DNA from: Marseilla massiliensis
GTDB taxonomy: Bacteria; Bacteroidota; Bacteroidia; Bacteroidales; Bacteroidaceae
NCBI RefSeq assembly: GCF_016899855.1
Contig: NZ_JACJJG010000002.1
Coordinates: forward strand, 53,954-117,953
DNA length: 64,000 nucleotides
Reading direction: 5' to 3'
Position 1 is the first letter of the stretch. Every line of letters starts with the position of its first letter. The notes beneath the pieces were generated by a model. That model saw only the letters and a list, made by a program, of their open reading frames with translations, did no database searches and was not told the origin of the DNA. The translations under genes were made by a program, and so were the position numbers. Below are positions 9,644 through 19,014 of the stretch, piece by piece.

Positions 9644-11392
9644 TTATTCCAAATTCAGCGATTTCTTTATAGCCTCAATCTTGGCTACGGCCTCATTTGT
9701 ACAACGCTCATAGCAACCAGAACATTTCATTGTGCCTTTTACCTCAATATAGAACTTAATCTTAGGCTCAGTTCCTGAGGGGCGCACGCTTATCTTTGTC
9801 TCGTCGTCGCAGAACCACTGTAACACATTGCTCGTCGTAGGCATGTCTATTTTTGTGACATTGCCTGAATCGTCACGCTGCTCAAGCGACTGGTAATCTT
9901 TCCATAAAACGACCTTGCTGCCTCCGAGCTCCTTAGGAGGATTATTACGGAAGTCCGTCATCATCTGCTTAATTTCATCAGCACCTGTCTTTCCAGGCTT
10001 AACAACATTTACTGTGAACTCTTTTGAGAAACCATACTCAAGGTAAATATCCATAAGTACCTCATAGAGCGTCTTGCCCTGATCTTTCGCCCACGCGCAA
10101 ATCTCCGCCAACAGCGAACATGCAGAAACGGCATCCTTGTCACGTACAAAATCCTCAGCCAAGAAGCCATAGCTTTCCTCACCTCCACCGATATACTGCT
10201 GCTTTCCTTCAGAAAGAGCAATCTCACGGGCTATCCATTTAAAGCCTGTATAGCAATCGCGCATCTCGATTTGCTGTTTGTCAGCTATCTTCTTGATAAC
10301 TTCCGTGGTGACGATAGTTTTTACTATAAAATCAGTCGGTTTCAACAAGCCCTTGGCCTTGCGGTTGCTAATTATATAATACAAGAAAAGCAGGCATGTC
10401 TGGTTTCCGTTGATGAGTATCCATTCTCCCTTATCATTCTTACATGCCATACCCACACGGTCGGCATCAGGATCGCTCGCCATAACAATATCGGCATCCA
10501 ATTCCTTGGCGTCACGCAACGCAAGAGTCAATGCCTCGCCATTCTCAGGGTTCGGACTAACCACCGTTGGGAAATCGCCACTTTTCACCATTTGCTCTTT
10601 TACACAATGTACATTCTCGAATCCCCAAAGTTTAAGCGAACGTGGAATAAGCATCATACCCGTTCCATGAAGCGGAGTATATACTATCTTAAGGTCTTTT
10701 TGACGCTTGATGACCTCAGGATCTATTGATATTCCATGTATAAGGTCAAGATATATCTTGTCTATTTCTTCACCGATAATCTGGATTAGATCCTTGTTGC
10801 CGTCGAACTTAACATCCTCTACCTTTACCTTGTTTACTTCGTCAATTATTCCGGTATCATGTGGAGCCAAAACCTGAGCACCATCTTCCCAATAAGCCTT
10901 GTAACCATTATATTCCCTCGGATTGTGACTGGCTGTGATATTTACACCGCTCTGGCAGCCAAGATGACGTATAGCGAAAGAACATTCCGGAGTTGGACGC
11001 ATATCGTCGAACAGATACACCTTGATACCATTGGCCGAGAATATGTTTGCAACTGTCTCGGCAAAAAGCCTGCTGTTATTGCGGCAGTCATGGCAAACCA
11101 CCACAGAGATTTGCTCGCGGTCAGCAAAATTTTTCTTCAAGTAATTGGCAAAACCTTGTGTGGCCATACCTACAGTATAGATATTCATGCGGTTGCTACC
11201 TGCACCCATTATACCACGCAAGCCACCTGTTCCGAATTCAAGATTCTTGTAGAAACTTTCAATCAAGTCCGTTTTGTCGTCATTTTCAAGCATAGCCTTT
11301 ACCGACGCCTGTGTATCAGCATCGAAGACCGGTGTGAGCCACTGCTTTGCCTTGGCTTCACACAAAGCAATCAATTCTGCATTGTTTTCCAT
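9644..11392 (-). CDS. Phosphoglucomutase/phosphomannomutase family protein
   Basis: This 582-residue alpha-D-phosphohexomutase interconverts hexose 1- and 6-phosphates in the cytoplasm. The phosphoserine loop is NITASHNPREYNGYK with Ser at about 155. The magnesium loop is DPDADRVG (about 310), the sugar-binding loop GGEESYGFL, and the phosphate-binding loop RPSGTEPKIKFY near the C-terminus. An N-terminal EFGTGGLRGIMG is typical of the long (PgcA-like) group. A C-terminal insertion MKCSGCYERC carries three cysteines. Substrate (glucose or mannose) cannot be decided from sequence alone. Confidence 0.92.
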   Translation of the reverse strand: MENNAELIALCEAKAKQWLTPVFDADTQASVKAMLENDDKTDLIESFYKNLEFGTGGLRGIMGAGSNRMNIYTVGMATQGFANYLKKNFADREQISVVVCHDCRNNSRLFAETVANIFSANGIKVYLFDDMRPTPECSFAIRHLGCQSGVNITASHNPREYNGYKAYWEDGAQVLAPHDTGIIDEVNKVKVEDVKFDGNKDLIQIIGEEIDKIYLDLIHGISIDPEVIKRQKDLKIVYTPLHGTGMMLIPRSLKLWGFENVHCVKEQMVKSGDFPTVVSPNPENGEALTLALRDAKELDADIVMASDPDADRVGMACKNDKGEWILINGNQTCLLFLYYIISNRKAKGLLKPTDFIVKTIVTTEVIKKIADKQQIEMRDCYTGFKWIAREIALSEGKQQYIGGGEESYGFLAEDFVRDKDAVSACSLLAEICAWAKDQGKTLYEVLMDIYLEYGFSKEFTVNVVKPGKTGADEIKQMMTDFRNNPPKELGGSKVVLWKDYQSLEQRDDSGNVTKIDMPTTSNVLQWFCDDETKISVRPSGTEPKIKFYIEVKGTMKCSGCYERCTNEAVAKIEAIKKSLNLE

Positions 11393-11814
11393 ATTACTGC
11401 TAATGTTAGTTAATGTCTAAGTTAAGATAATCGTGCTACAAAGATAACAAATAAAATAAGAAAATCGCTTTCAGACGGAAACATTTTTAACTTTTTCACT
11501 TAATTTTGTATGCCAATAGGCGTTAAGGCGTCACACTTATCACATTAAAACTTTACGGTCAGCCAACCACCCAATCCGGCCGTAAGAACCATCCTAACGC
11601 TCTGTATAGGACGTGTTTACACATTGTTAAAGCAGTCCTTACACCACACATAGACTATTGCCAGCATATAATTTCATACTTAACGCACTTAACATTTATA
11701 ATTAAATATTCTTAAATTAAGTACATTTTAAATATACAGTCATTGAATATATGGCAAAAACACCTATATTTGTGCGACAATTTATTAAAAACTATTTATT
11801 AAAACAAACAAACT
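11393..11814. other. Divergent intergenic region with promoters on both sides
   Basis: A -7 box for the mutase (TATCTTTG, minus strand, 11446-11439) lies near the left side. The right side holds the promoter of the secreted gene. Between them the sequence has no ORF of note and no long hairpin. Confidence 0.5.
11743..11772 (+). promoter_or_regulatory. Promoter of the small secreted protein / pectate lyase pair
   Basis: TTG at 11743-11745 and TATATTTG at 11765-11772 are separated by 19 bp, the standard Bacteroidetes spacing. The expected start is about 35 nt before the ATG at 11815. Confidence 0.6.
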
Positions 11815-12183
11815 ATGAAAAGAAAAGCACTATGCGCTTTCCTGATGCTTGGGCTATCAGGAGGCGTCGCTATGGCGGACACGGAACATACCGTGACAGT
11901 TAACGGCGAAGCAATCGACGGTTTTATAACAGAATTAACATTCAACGGTGATCAAGTCACCATGAAATTTGAAGACGGAAGCACGCAAACTGATGACATG
12001 TCGCTCGTAAGCATTGCCTTAACCTACAGCGAAACGTCAACAGGAATAACCGAAATCGAAACGGACGACCAATCAACCGTTAAGCGTGTGTACACAATCA
12101 GCGGACAATATGTCGGCACTTCTACCGAAGGACTGCCCCAAGGCATTTACATCGTAAACGGAAAGAAAACCATTGTTAAGTAA
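11815..12183 (+). CDS. Small secreted protein with type IX-like C-terminal tail
   Basis: This is a 122-residue protein of unknown function. It has a signal peptide (about residues 1-21, ending GGVAMA). A short beta-rich body with acidic and threonine-rich segments follows. The last ~35 residues resemble the type A sorting tails of Prevotella secreted proteins (VYTISGQYVG, then LPQGIYIVNGKKTIVK). The body between signal and tail is only about 65 residues, which is very short for a type IX cargo. It lies 13 bp upstream of the pectate lyase gene and probably shares its transcript. Confidence 0.75.
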   Translation: MKRKALCAFLMLGLSGGVAMADTEHTVTVNGEAIDGFITELTFNGDQVTMKFEDGSTQTDDMSLVSIALTYSETSTGITEIETDDQSTVKRVYTISGQYVGTSTEGLPQGIYIVNGKKTIVK

Positions 12184-12196
12184 AAGCATCTGAATC

Positions 12197-15082
12197 ATGA
12201 AAACAATCAATACCTTATTATATATAATGCTCGCAGGCCTTATGACTCTGTTCGCATCAAACGCAAACGCCCAACAGAGTTGGAACTTCTCTACAATGAG
12301 CCAGGCCGATAAGGATGCCTGCGCAGCTGACGCCAACTGGGTTTTAGGTTCTGACCGATACTGTTACATTAAAGGTCTTGACAATGAGCCACTTATAGCG
12401 AACGGAACAGAACTTGAATACACAAAAAGCCTAAAATTCACCGCGGCAGAACCAAGTGCTCCTGAAGAAGGAAAGGCTAAAATACGCTGTAACTATGGAA
12501 GTAAACGTCTTGAACTAAATGGTACAGGCGTCATACTCATTATACCCAATCTTAAGGTCGGACAATTTGTTGAGGTCTACTGTATGACTGGAAAAACAAA
12601 CAGCCCTCGCGGACTAAGCGCAACTAATCTTAGTGGAACTACAGGATTTGGTGAAACATCCGCAGAAGAGCTGACATGTACCGGTACAGTAACATCTGAT
12701 GGTGATGTAACGCTCACAACACTCGAAGGAGGCATGTATATATACAGCATTACCGTTACAGGCGAAGGTGGTGAGGTTACACCGCCCGAAAGCGACTACA
12801 ACGATGTAAGCCAAAACATCACCAAAAACCAAGTACGCCTTACCGTTGGCAGCGACATCAAATATTACAACACCGACGAAGTAAAGATAACTTTCGACAA
12901 GACAGCCAACACCGTAACCGTTACGCCCATATCAGGCTCATGGCAAGATGTATATACCAAGACTGTAAGCAATATCGACTTCGCGCTGGCAGAAAACGAC
13001 GACCCGTCAGGAGAAGTAACTGAAGGTGAAATAAAGATAAAGGCATACGACGGCTGGAACGAAGCTGCTTATATTGAATGGGATTTGCTTGACGGCGCTA
13101 CCTCGTACAACGTTTATGTAAGCGGAGGTTCATTAGGTTCTGAATACAAGAAAATAGACTATCAGCTCGTACGTAACTATGGAACATACGGACGCGCTGA
13201 CATTCTCGGACTTAGCGCAGGTACGTACTCAATAAAGGTTGTTCCCGTAATCAACGACACCGAGGACGAAAGCAAGGCAAGCTATGTTGACAATATCGAG
13301 GTTGTAGGCCACGACCGTATCGGCTTTGCTTTCGCTAACGGGAAAGCTCCAGGCGCATACAACAATGACGGAACTCTCAAGAGCGGCGCAATTGTAGTAT
13401 ACGTTACCGAAGAAAACAAAAACACCGTAACGTCTGATGCTATCGGCAGCAGTTACGTAGGACTGCAAGGTATTCTTGATGGTGTACGCGTTGGAATAAA
13501 GGATGGAGACTTAACAAAGCCTGTCGACATTCGAATCATTGGACAAATAACTGATCCAGACTATCTTGAAAAAGGCGACCTTTTGATTGATATGGCGAGC
13601 GAAAGCAAATCTGCATCATACGAAGGTCTTACAATTGAAGGTATTGGTAATGATGCAGTAGCCGATGGTTGGGGCATACGCCTTAAAAGCGCCACTTCAG
13701 TCGAGATACGCAACCTTGCGTTCATGAATTGTGACAGCGGCGAAGGCGACAATATAGGCCTGCAACAAAACAATAATTATATTTGGGTTCACCATTGCGA
13801 CTTGTTCTATGGTAACGCTGGAAGCGATAAAGACCAAGTAAAAGGTGACGGTGCACTTGACTGCAAAAAATCCAATTATGTAACATTTTCCTATAACCAC
13901 TTCTGGGATAGCGGTAAAGCGTGCCTGCTTGGTCTTAGCGGTGAAAATGACAAGATGTACATTACATATCACCACAACTGGTTTGACCATTCCGACAGCC
14001 GTCATCCAAGGATAAGGTCATATTCCGCACATATCTACAACAATTATTATGACGGTTGTGCTAAATACGGCGTTGGCGCAACAATGGCCTCAAGTGTATT
14101 TGTTGAGAACAACTATTACCGCAACACCAATCGTCCGATGATGATTTCCATGCAAGGCACAGACATTGTTCACGGAGAGGGTACATTTAGTAGCGAAGAC
14201 GGAGGTATAATAAAATCATACGGTAATATGTTTGCCGAACAGTCAAAAAATTTCAGTTACGTAACATATCAGGAAGATAATGTAGAATTTGATGCTTATG
14301 AAGCAACCTCACGAGGCGAAACTGTACCCAACAGCGTTAAAACGAAAAAAGGTGGCACAAGCTACAACAATTTCGACACAGACGCAAGCATAATGTACGA
14401 CTACACTCCCGATGCCGCAAGCGAGGTGGTTTCGGTAGTAACAGGAAAATACGGCGCAGGCCGTCTGCAACATGGTGACTTCCAATGGTCGTTCAACAAC
14501 TCTGTTGATGACGAAAGTTATGATGTAAACACTGCTCTCAAAGAAGCAGTAACAAACTATAAGACCAAACTCGTAGGCATATTCGACGGAGAAAATAGCG
14601 AGAGTGGAGAACAAGGCGGCGAAACAGGAGATGGTGGTGAAACTGGAGATGGTGGTGAAACTGGCGGTGAAGATAATCCCGATGTTCCAGTTATTACAGA
14701 AGGAACCATCACTTGTAGTTTTACAGAAGGTCAGCCAAATACCAATGCGCCATCAGGATTTTTCACAGTTGCAGGCGACAAGGCTGCAAAGAAAGGCGAT
14801 ATGGTAATTGACGGTACAACCTATTCAGAAGGACTTAAGATGAACAGCAAAGGTTCTGTTTCATTCACTCCATCTGAAGACATGACAATGTATCTTTATA
14901 TTTGTACATCGGATGCATCTGAGAGCTTAGACATAAATGGTGATGATATTGTATCTGACACGGCAACAGACGGCGGTGTCATAATATCAATGAATGTTCA
15001 AGCCAGTCAATCTTACACAATCAAAAAGGGTAAGTCCGGAGAAACTTTTTTATACTATATCAAGCTTGTTCCTGTTGAATAA
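12197..15082 (+). CDS. Secreted pectate lyase (polysaccharide lyase family 1), multidomain
   Basis: This 961-residue secreted enzyme has a signal peptide (about 1-25, ending SNANAQ). An N-terminal beta-sandwich-like domain (about 28-190) and a fibronectin-like segment (about 270-365) follow. The PL1 right-handed beta-helix spans about 370-780. Its hallmarks are IRNLAFMNC, DNIGLQQNNNYIWVHHCDLF, DGALDCKKSNYVTFSYNHF and the catalytic-site region HHNWFDHSDSRHPRIR. A linker of GGETGDGGETGD repeats (about 803-825) leads to a C-terminal domain (about 840-961) that resembles the N-terminal one. It cleaves polygalacturonate by beta-elimination. Unlike its small neighbour it shows no clear sorting tail. 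Confidence 0.93.
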   Translation: MKTINTLLYIMLAGLMTLFASNANAQQSWNFSTMSQADKDACAADANWVLGSDRYCYIKGLDNEPLIANGTELEYTKSLKFTAAEPSAPEEGKAKIRCNYGSKRLELNGTGVILIIPNLKVGQFVEVYCMTGKTNSPRGLSATNLSGTTGFGETSAEELTCTGTVTSDGDVTLTTLEGGMYIYSITVTGEGGEVTPPESDYNDVSQNITKNQVRLTVGSDIKYYNTDEVKITFDKTANTVTVTPISGSWQDVYTKTVSNIDFALAENDDPSGEVTEGEIKIKAYDGWNEAAYIEWDLLDGATSYNVYVSGGSLGSEYKKIDYQLVRNYGTYGRADILGLSAGTYSIKVVPVINDTEDESKASYVDNIEVVGHDRIGFAFANGKAPGAYNNDGTLKSGAIVVYVTEENKNTVTSDAIGSSYVGLQGILDGVRVGIKDGDLTKPVDIRIIGQITDPDYLEKGDLLIDMASESKSASYEGLTIEGIGNDAVADGWGIRLKSATSVEIRNLAFMNCDSGEGDNIGLQQNNNYIWVHHCDLFYGNAGSDKDQVKGDGALDCKKSNYVTFSYNHFWDSGKACLLGLSGENDKMYITYHHNWFDHSDSRHPRIRSYSAHIYNNYYDGCAKYGVGATMASSVFVENNYYRNTNRPMMISMQGTDIVHGEGTFSSEDGGIIKSYGNMFAEQSKNFSYVTYQEDNVEFDAYEATSRGETVPNSVKTKKGGTSYNNFDTDASIMYDYTPDAASEVVSVVTGKYGAGRLQHGDFQWSFNNSVDDESYDVNTALKEAVTNYKTKLVGIFDGENSESGEQGGETGDGGETGDGGETGGEDNPDVPVITEGTITCSFTEGQPNTNAPSGFFTVAGDKAAKKGDMVIDGTTYSEGLKMNSKGSVSFTPSEDMTMYLYICTSDASESLDINGDDIVSDTATDGGVIISMNVQASQSYTIKKGKSGETFLYYIKLVPVE

Positions 15083-15121
15083 AGACCAAACCATAACATA
15101 CTGATTTTATTTCATTGTAGA

Positions 15122-15153
15122 AAGTGGCGACGCTGGCGATAGCGTCGCCACTT
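15122..15153 (+). terminator. Terminator after pectate lyase
   Basis: A perfect 13-bp stem (15122-15134 with 15141-15153) encloses a 6-nt loop, followed by AATATTTT. It lies 40 bp after the lyase stop codon. Confidence 0.8.
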
Positions 15154-15194
15154 AATATTTTGTAGCAATCAATACAATTATTTTTTACGAAATC

Positions 15195-15412
15195 TCTGTC
15201 AGCTGTCAGCGCAAACAAGCAAGCGTCTGATAATCAAGATTTTATGCAGCTGAAGGTTTACCGTATCTTTCAGCCGTCAACCACCGCTATTGCATACCTA
15301 CCAATACAGAATGGCATTGTGGCTGATGGTGGCTGAAAGACATCCTGTACAGATGTAAGTCCGTAACTGCCTGATGTACAATATATTACAGTATACGTTG
15401 ACAGATGACAGA
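15195..15412. repeat. MITE-like palindromic element (candidate)
   Basis: Outer arms TCTGTCAGCTGTCA (15195-15208) and TGACAGATGACAGA (15399-15412) are inverted repeats with one mismatch. Inner arms TCTTTCAGCC (15266-15275) and GGCTGAAAGA (15331-15340) are perfect inverted repeats. The distance from outer to inner arm is 57 nt on the left and 58 nt on the right, so the 218-bp block is built symmetrically. It contains no credible gene. No target duplication is obvious. Confidence 0.45.
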
Positions 15413-15506
15413 CGATTCAATTAATTAGCGACAACTTTATACCCGCAAAAGGCACTCGTTTACAAGACAAGCAACCGCATTTTAGCTTACAATATACGGC
15501 GTTTTA

Positions 15507-15555
15507 CAAAACAAAAGGCGGCATATCGAATGTTGAAATGCCGCCTTTTGTTTTG
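15507..15555. terminator. Bidirectional terminator between pectate lyase and uvrB
   Basis: This is an 18-bp perfect inverted repeat (15507-15524 with 15538-15555) with a 13-nt loop. The arms begin and end in A- and T-runs on both strands, so it can terminate transcripts from either side. It contains two units of the 22-bp repeat family. Confidence 0.75.
15513..15549. repeat. 22-bp-phased repeat, locus A (2 units)
   Basis: Units start at 15513 (AAAAGGCGGCAT...) and 15535 (GAAATGCCGCCTTTT), 22 bp apart. Both are read on the plus strand and aligned to the consensus AAAAGRCSGYCTTTT. Here the two units face each other inside a terminator hairpin. Confidence 0.6.
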
Positions 15556-15609
15556 CACCTGATTAGGTTTACGACTGTAATGAATCTGGATGTCGTATTG
15601 CCGACGAGG

Positions 15610-17649
15610 TTATTTCTTTGCGGCAAGCATTTCCTGCAATTTCAATAGTTCGTCACGGAATTGCGCCGCCTGTATGAAGTCGAGCTCCTTGGCCGCTTTC
15701 TTCATCATACGCTGTGTATTGGCAATGCTCTTTTCAAGCTGTTCACGGCTCATCTGCTTAACTATCGGGTCTGCGGCAAAAGCAACATGCTCCTCCTCAA
15801 CATAAGGCTTGTATATTGTCGGAGCATTCTTTTCTCCATCCTCAACAGGCTTGACGTTCAGCGCGTTATGGCTTATAGCCTTTGTTATCTGTTTAGGTGT
15901 TATATGATGCAGTTCGTTATAGCGCAACTGTTTCTCGCGACGGCGCAATGTTTCGTCGATTGTCATCTGCATACTTGCCGTTATGCGGTCGGCATACATT
16001 ATTACCTTGCCGTTCACGTTGCGTGCGGCGCGGCCGGCCGTCTGGGTGAGCGAACGGTGCGAACGCAGGAAACCTTCCTTGTCGGCGTCAAGAATGGCTA
16101 CGAGAGATACTTCCGGCAGGTCAAGACCTTCACGCAGGAGGTTGACTCCTACAAGCACATCAAATACGCCCTCGCGCAGGTCATTCATTATCTTCACACG
16201 GTCGAGCGTGGCCACGTCGCTATGTATATAGTTCGCCTTGACGCCATGGTTGAGCAGATATTCTGTTAATTCCTCGGCCATGCGCTTAGTCAAGGTCGTA
16301 ACGAGAGTACGCTCCCCACGCTCGTTGCGCTTCAGTATTTCCTCCATCAGGTCGTCTATCTGGTTTTCACTCGGACGGACCTCAATCTCGGGATCAAGCA
16401 GTCCGGTTGGCCTGATAACCTGTTCTACCACTACTCCACCCGACTCTTCAAGCTCATAATCTGCAGGAGTAGCGGAAACATATATTACCTGATGTATCAT
16501 GGAATGGAACTCGTCGAAAGTTAACGGACGGTTGTCAAAAGCTGCGGGGAGGCGGAAACCATATTCCACCAGATTGGTCTTACGGGCACGGTCGCCACCA
16601 TACATCGCGCTGATTTGCGGAACACTGACATGGCTCTCGTCTATTACCATCAGATAGTCCTTCGGGAAAAAGTCAAGGAGGCAGTAGGGTTTCTGTCCCG
16701 GTTCACGGCCGTCGAAATACCTTGAATAGTTCTCTATTCCTGAACAATGGCCAAGCTCCTTTATCATTTCCATGTCATACTCAACACGCTCCTTGATTCT
16801 CTGGGCTTTAATGACATCACCCTGCTCGGTAAAAAAGTCTATTTGCTTGACAAGGTCGTCCTGAATCTGGCGTATGGCTATTTCGGTTTGTTCTTTCGAC
16901 GTTACGAAAAGATTGGCGGGATATATCTGATAATCACCAAACGAAGCAAGCCTGTGGAAATTAACTGAATCTATTTCTTCTATCGCGTCAATCTCGTCAT
17001 CCCAGAAAGATACACGCAATATATTATCACTGTAAGCCATGAAAACATCAACAGTGTCTCCCTTCACCCTGAAATTTCCACGTTTAAGCTCTATGTCGTT
17101 ACGCACATAAAGAGCATTTACAAGACTGCGCAAAAAAGCGTTGCGGTCGAGCTTCTGCCCGCGCTTTATGGAAATGACACTCTTGGCCATCTCCACTGGC
17201 CCTCCCATACCGTAAATGCATGACACAGACGATACTACTACAACGTCTTTACGCCCTGACAACAACGAGGATACGGCCGAAAGGCGCAACCTGTCGATCT
17301 CTTCGTTTATGGCGAGGTCTTTCTCTATGTATGTATCCGACTGCGGAAGATACGCCTCCGGCTGGTAATAATCGTAATAAGAAACATAATACTCTACGGC
17401 ATTGTCAGGGAAAAACGACTTCATCTCGCTGTATAATTGGGCAGCAAGAGTCTTGTTATGACTCAATATAAGTGTCGGTTTGTTTACGTTAGCTATGACA
17501 TTTGCAACCGTAAATGTCTTGCCCGAGCCCGTAACGCCTAAAAGCACCTGTGCCTTTTCGCCTTCAAGTACACCGGCAGTAAGTTCTTTAATAGCCTCAG
17601 GTTGGTCACCGGTCGGTTTATATCCTGATACAATTTTGAAGTCACTCAT
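15610..17649 (-). CDS. uvrB: Excinuclease ABC subunit B
   Basis: UvrB is the damage-verifying helicase-like subunit of nucleotide excision repair; it takes DNA from UvrA and recruits UvrC. The sequence shows Walker A GVTGSGKTFTVANVI near the N-terminus and the DNA-clamping beta-hairpin region YYVSYYDYYQPEAY. It also has the DEAD-box variant DESHV, helicase motif VI QTAGRAARN, and a C-terminal UVR domain (MSREQLEKSIANTQ...). I start at MSDFKIVSGYKP (17649, 679 residues). A TAACTTTG -7 box at 17680-17673 lies inside the 12-residue upstream extension and excludes it. Confidence 0.96.
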   Translation of the reverse strand: MSDFKIVSGYKPTGDQPEAIKELTAGVLEGEKAQVLLGVTGSGKTFTVANVIANVNKPTLILSHNKTLAAQLYSEMKSFFPDNAVEYYVSYYDYYQPEAYLPQSDTYIEKDLAINEEIDRLRLSAVSSLLSGRKDVVVVSSVSCIYGMGGPVEMAKSVISIKRGQKLDRNAFLRSLVNALYVRNDIELKRGNFRVKGDTVDVFMAYSDNILRVSFWDDEIDAIEEIDSVNFHRLASFGDYQIYPANLFVTSKEQTEIAIRQIQDDLVKQIDFFTEQGDVIKAQRIKERVEYDMEMIKELGHCSGIENYSRYFDGREPGQKPYCLLDFFPKDYLMVIDESHVSVPQISAMYGGDRARKTNLVEYGFRLPAAFDNRPLTFDEFHSMIHQVIYVSATPADYELEESGGVVVEQVIRPTGLLDPEIEVRPSENQIDDLMEEILKRNERGERTLVTTLTKRMAEELTEYLLNHGVKANYIHSDVATLDRVKIMNDLREGVFDVLVGVNLLREGLDLPEVSLVAILDADKEGFLRSHRSLTQTAGRAARNVNGKVIMYADRITASMQMTIDETLRRREKQLRYNELHHITPKQITKAISHNALNVKPVEDGEKNAPTIYKPYVEEEHVAFAADPIVKQMSREQLEKSIANTQRMMKKAAKELDFIQAAQFRDELLKLQEMLAAKK

Positions 17650-17772
17650 CGCTATCCGAAAGAAATTCCGTGCAAAGTTAATCATAATTATCCATTATTT
17701 CCACTCATTGAAGCTTTAATAAACAAAGAAGTATAACAAAATCCTTTTTTTATGAAAAATGCAGGCAAAACC

Positions 17773-17804
17773 TTTGCGGTTTATAAGAATAATGTGTAAT
17801 TTTG
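17773..17804 (+). promoter_or_regulatory. Promoter of bamD-rpoZ operon
   Basis: TTTG (17773-17776) and TAATTTTG (17797-17804) are spaced 20 bp apart. Transcription is expected to begin at about 17810-17812, which favours the ATG at 17824 over the one at 17812. Confidence 0.7.
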
Positions 17805-17823
17805 CAACCAAATGCGGAATTTT

Positions 17824-18651
17824 ATGAAGAAGAACGTTCTTATCACAATATTTGCCGTCATAATATTTTCAGGATGCGCGCATGAATTCAACCAAGTATA
17901 CAAATCGCAAGATTACGCCTATAAATATGAATTCGCCAAAGAGCGCTTCGCTAATGGCAAATACGCCCAGGCAATAACTTTGTTACAAGAGTTGGTGACA
18001 ATCCAAAAAGGTACCGACAACGCGGAAGAAAGCCTGTATATGCTCGCAATGGCCCAATATTGCGATATGGATTACGAAGGCGCGGCAATGACTTTCAAGA
18101 AATACCGCCAGTCATATCCCAAGGGCATTTACGCCGAGATGGCTTCATTCTACATCGGCGAAAGCCTTTACATGAGCACACCGGAACCACGACTCGACCA
18201 GACACAAACGGTGAACGCCATCGCAGCGTTCCAGGAGTATCTCGACATCTACCCTGAAGCGAAACTTAAAGACAAAGCCCAAAACAGGCTCTTCGAGCTA
18301 CAGGACAAACTTGTAAGGAAAGAGCTTTACTCGGCTCAACTATACTACAACTTAGGAACATACTTCGGAAACTGCACAAGTGGAGGAAGTAATTACGAAG
18401 CATGCATAATAACAGCGCAAAACGCAATAAACGACTATCCATACAGCTCACTGCGCGAAGACTTCGCCCTGCTTATAATGAAAAGCAAGTTCGAACTGGC
18501 GGAGCAAAGCGTTGAAGAAAAGAAGATAGACCGATATAGGGACGCGGAAGACGAATGTTACGGATTCCTGAACGAATACCCTGAATCAAAAAACAAAAAG
18601 CTGGCAGAAAAATACATTGCTTCATGCAAGAAATATACTGGAGAAAATTAA
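17824..18651 (+). CDS. bamD: Outer membrane assembly lipoprotein BamD
   Basis: This 275-residue lipoprotein has a signal peptide ending in the lipobox IIFSGC. Tetratricopeptide-like helices follow (YEFAKERFANGKYAQAITLLQELV, SLYMLAMAQYCDMDYEGAAMTFKKY, and so on), as in BamD/YfiO. BamD belongs to the BAM complex that folds beta-barrel proteins into the outer membrane. The chosen start gives a normal lipoprotein signal; an ATG four codons upstream coincides with the expected transcription start. It is followed at 27 bp by rpoZ. Confidence 0.9.
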   Translation: MKKNVLITIFAVIIFSGCAHEFNQVYKSQDYAYKYEFAKERFANGKYAQAITLLQELVTIQKGTDNAEESLYMLAMAQYCDMDYEGAAMTFKKYRQSYPKGIYAEMASFYIGESLYMSTPEPRLDQTQTVNAIAAFQEYLDIYPEAKLKDKAQNRLFELQDKLVRKELYSAQLYYNLGTYFGNCTSGGSNYEACIITAQNAINDYPYSSLREDFALLIMKSKFELAEQSVEEKKIDRYRDAEDECYGFLNEYPESKNKKLAEKYIASCKKYTGEN

Positions 18652-18678
18652 AAAACAAGTAATAGTAACAAGCAGAAC

Positions 18679-19014
18679 ATGGATTACAAGAAATCAAAAG
18701 CTCCTACAAACACAGTGACCCGCAATATCATGGATCTGTGCAAGGAAACCGGAAACATTTATGAAAGCGTAGCCATTATTTCAAAGCGCGCAAACCAGAT
18801 TTCAGTTGAAATAAAACAAGACCTGAGCAAAAAGCTGGCAGAATTCGCTTCATACAATGACAGTCTGGAGGAAGTTTTCGAGAACCGCGAACAAATAGAG
18901 ATATCAAGATATTACGAGAAACTGCCTAAACCAACTCTCTTGGCAACGCAAGAGTTCGTCGAAGGCAACGTTTACTGGCGCGACACACAAAAAGACAACC
19001 AAAGGGATATGTAA
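18679..19014 (+). CDS. rpoZ: RNA polymerase omega subunit (Rpb6-like)
   Basis: This 111-residue protein matches the Bacteroidetes type of omega/Rpb6. The core segment ETGNIYESVAIISKRANQISVEIKQ carries the conserved R-A/A-N-Q-I helix that clamps the beta-prime tail. It is followed by KKLAEFASYNDSLEEVFENREQIEIS. It assists assembly of RNA polymerase. Its stop codon overlaps the next start by one base (TAATG), which couples the two genes. Confidence 0.85.
   Translation: MDYKKSKAPTNTVTRNIMDLCKETGNIYESVAIISKRANQISVEIKQDLSKKLAEFASYNDSLEEVFENREQIEISRYYEKLPKPTLLATQEFVEGNVYWRDTQKDNQRDM

Noticed and set aside
15244..15336. 30-codon frame inside the MITE-like element
   Set aside because: It spans the inner inverted arms and central spacer, has no ribosome-binding site, and is best explained by the repeat structure.
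15661..16269. 202-codon plus-strand frame opposite uvrB
   Set aside because: Antisense shadow of uvrB.
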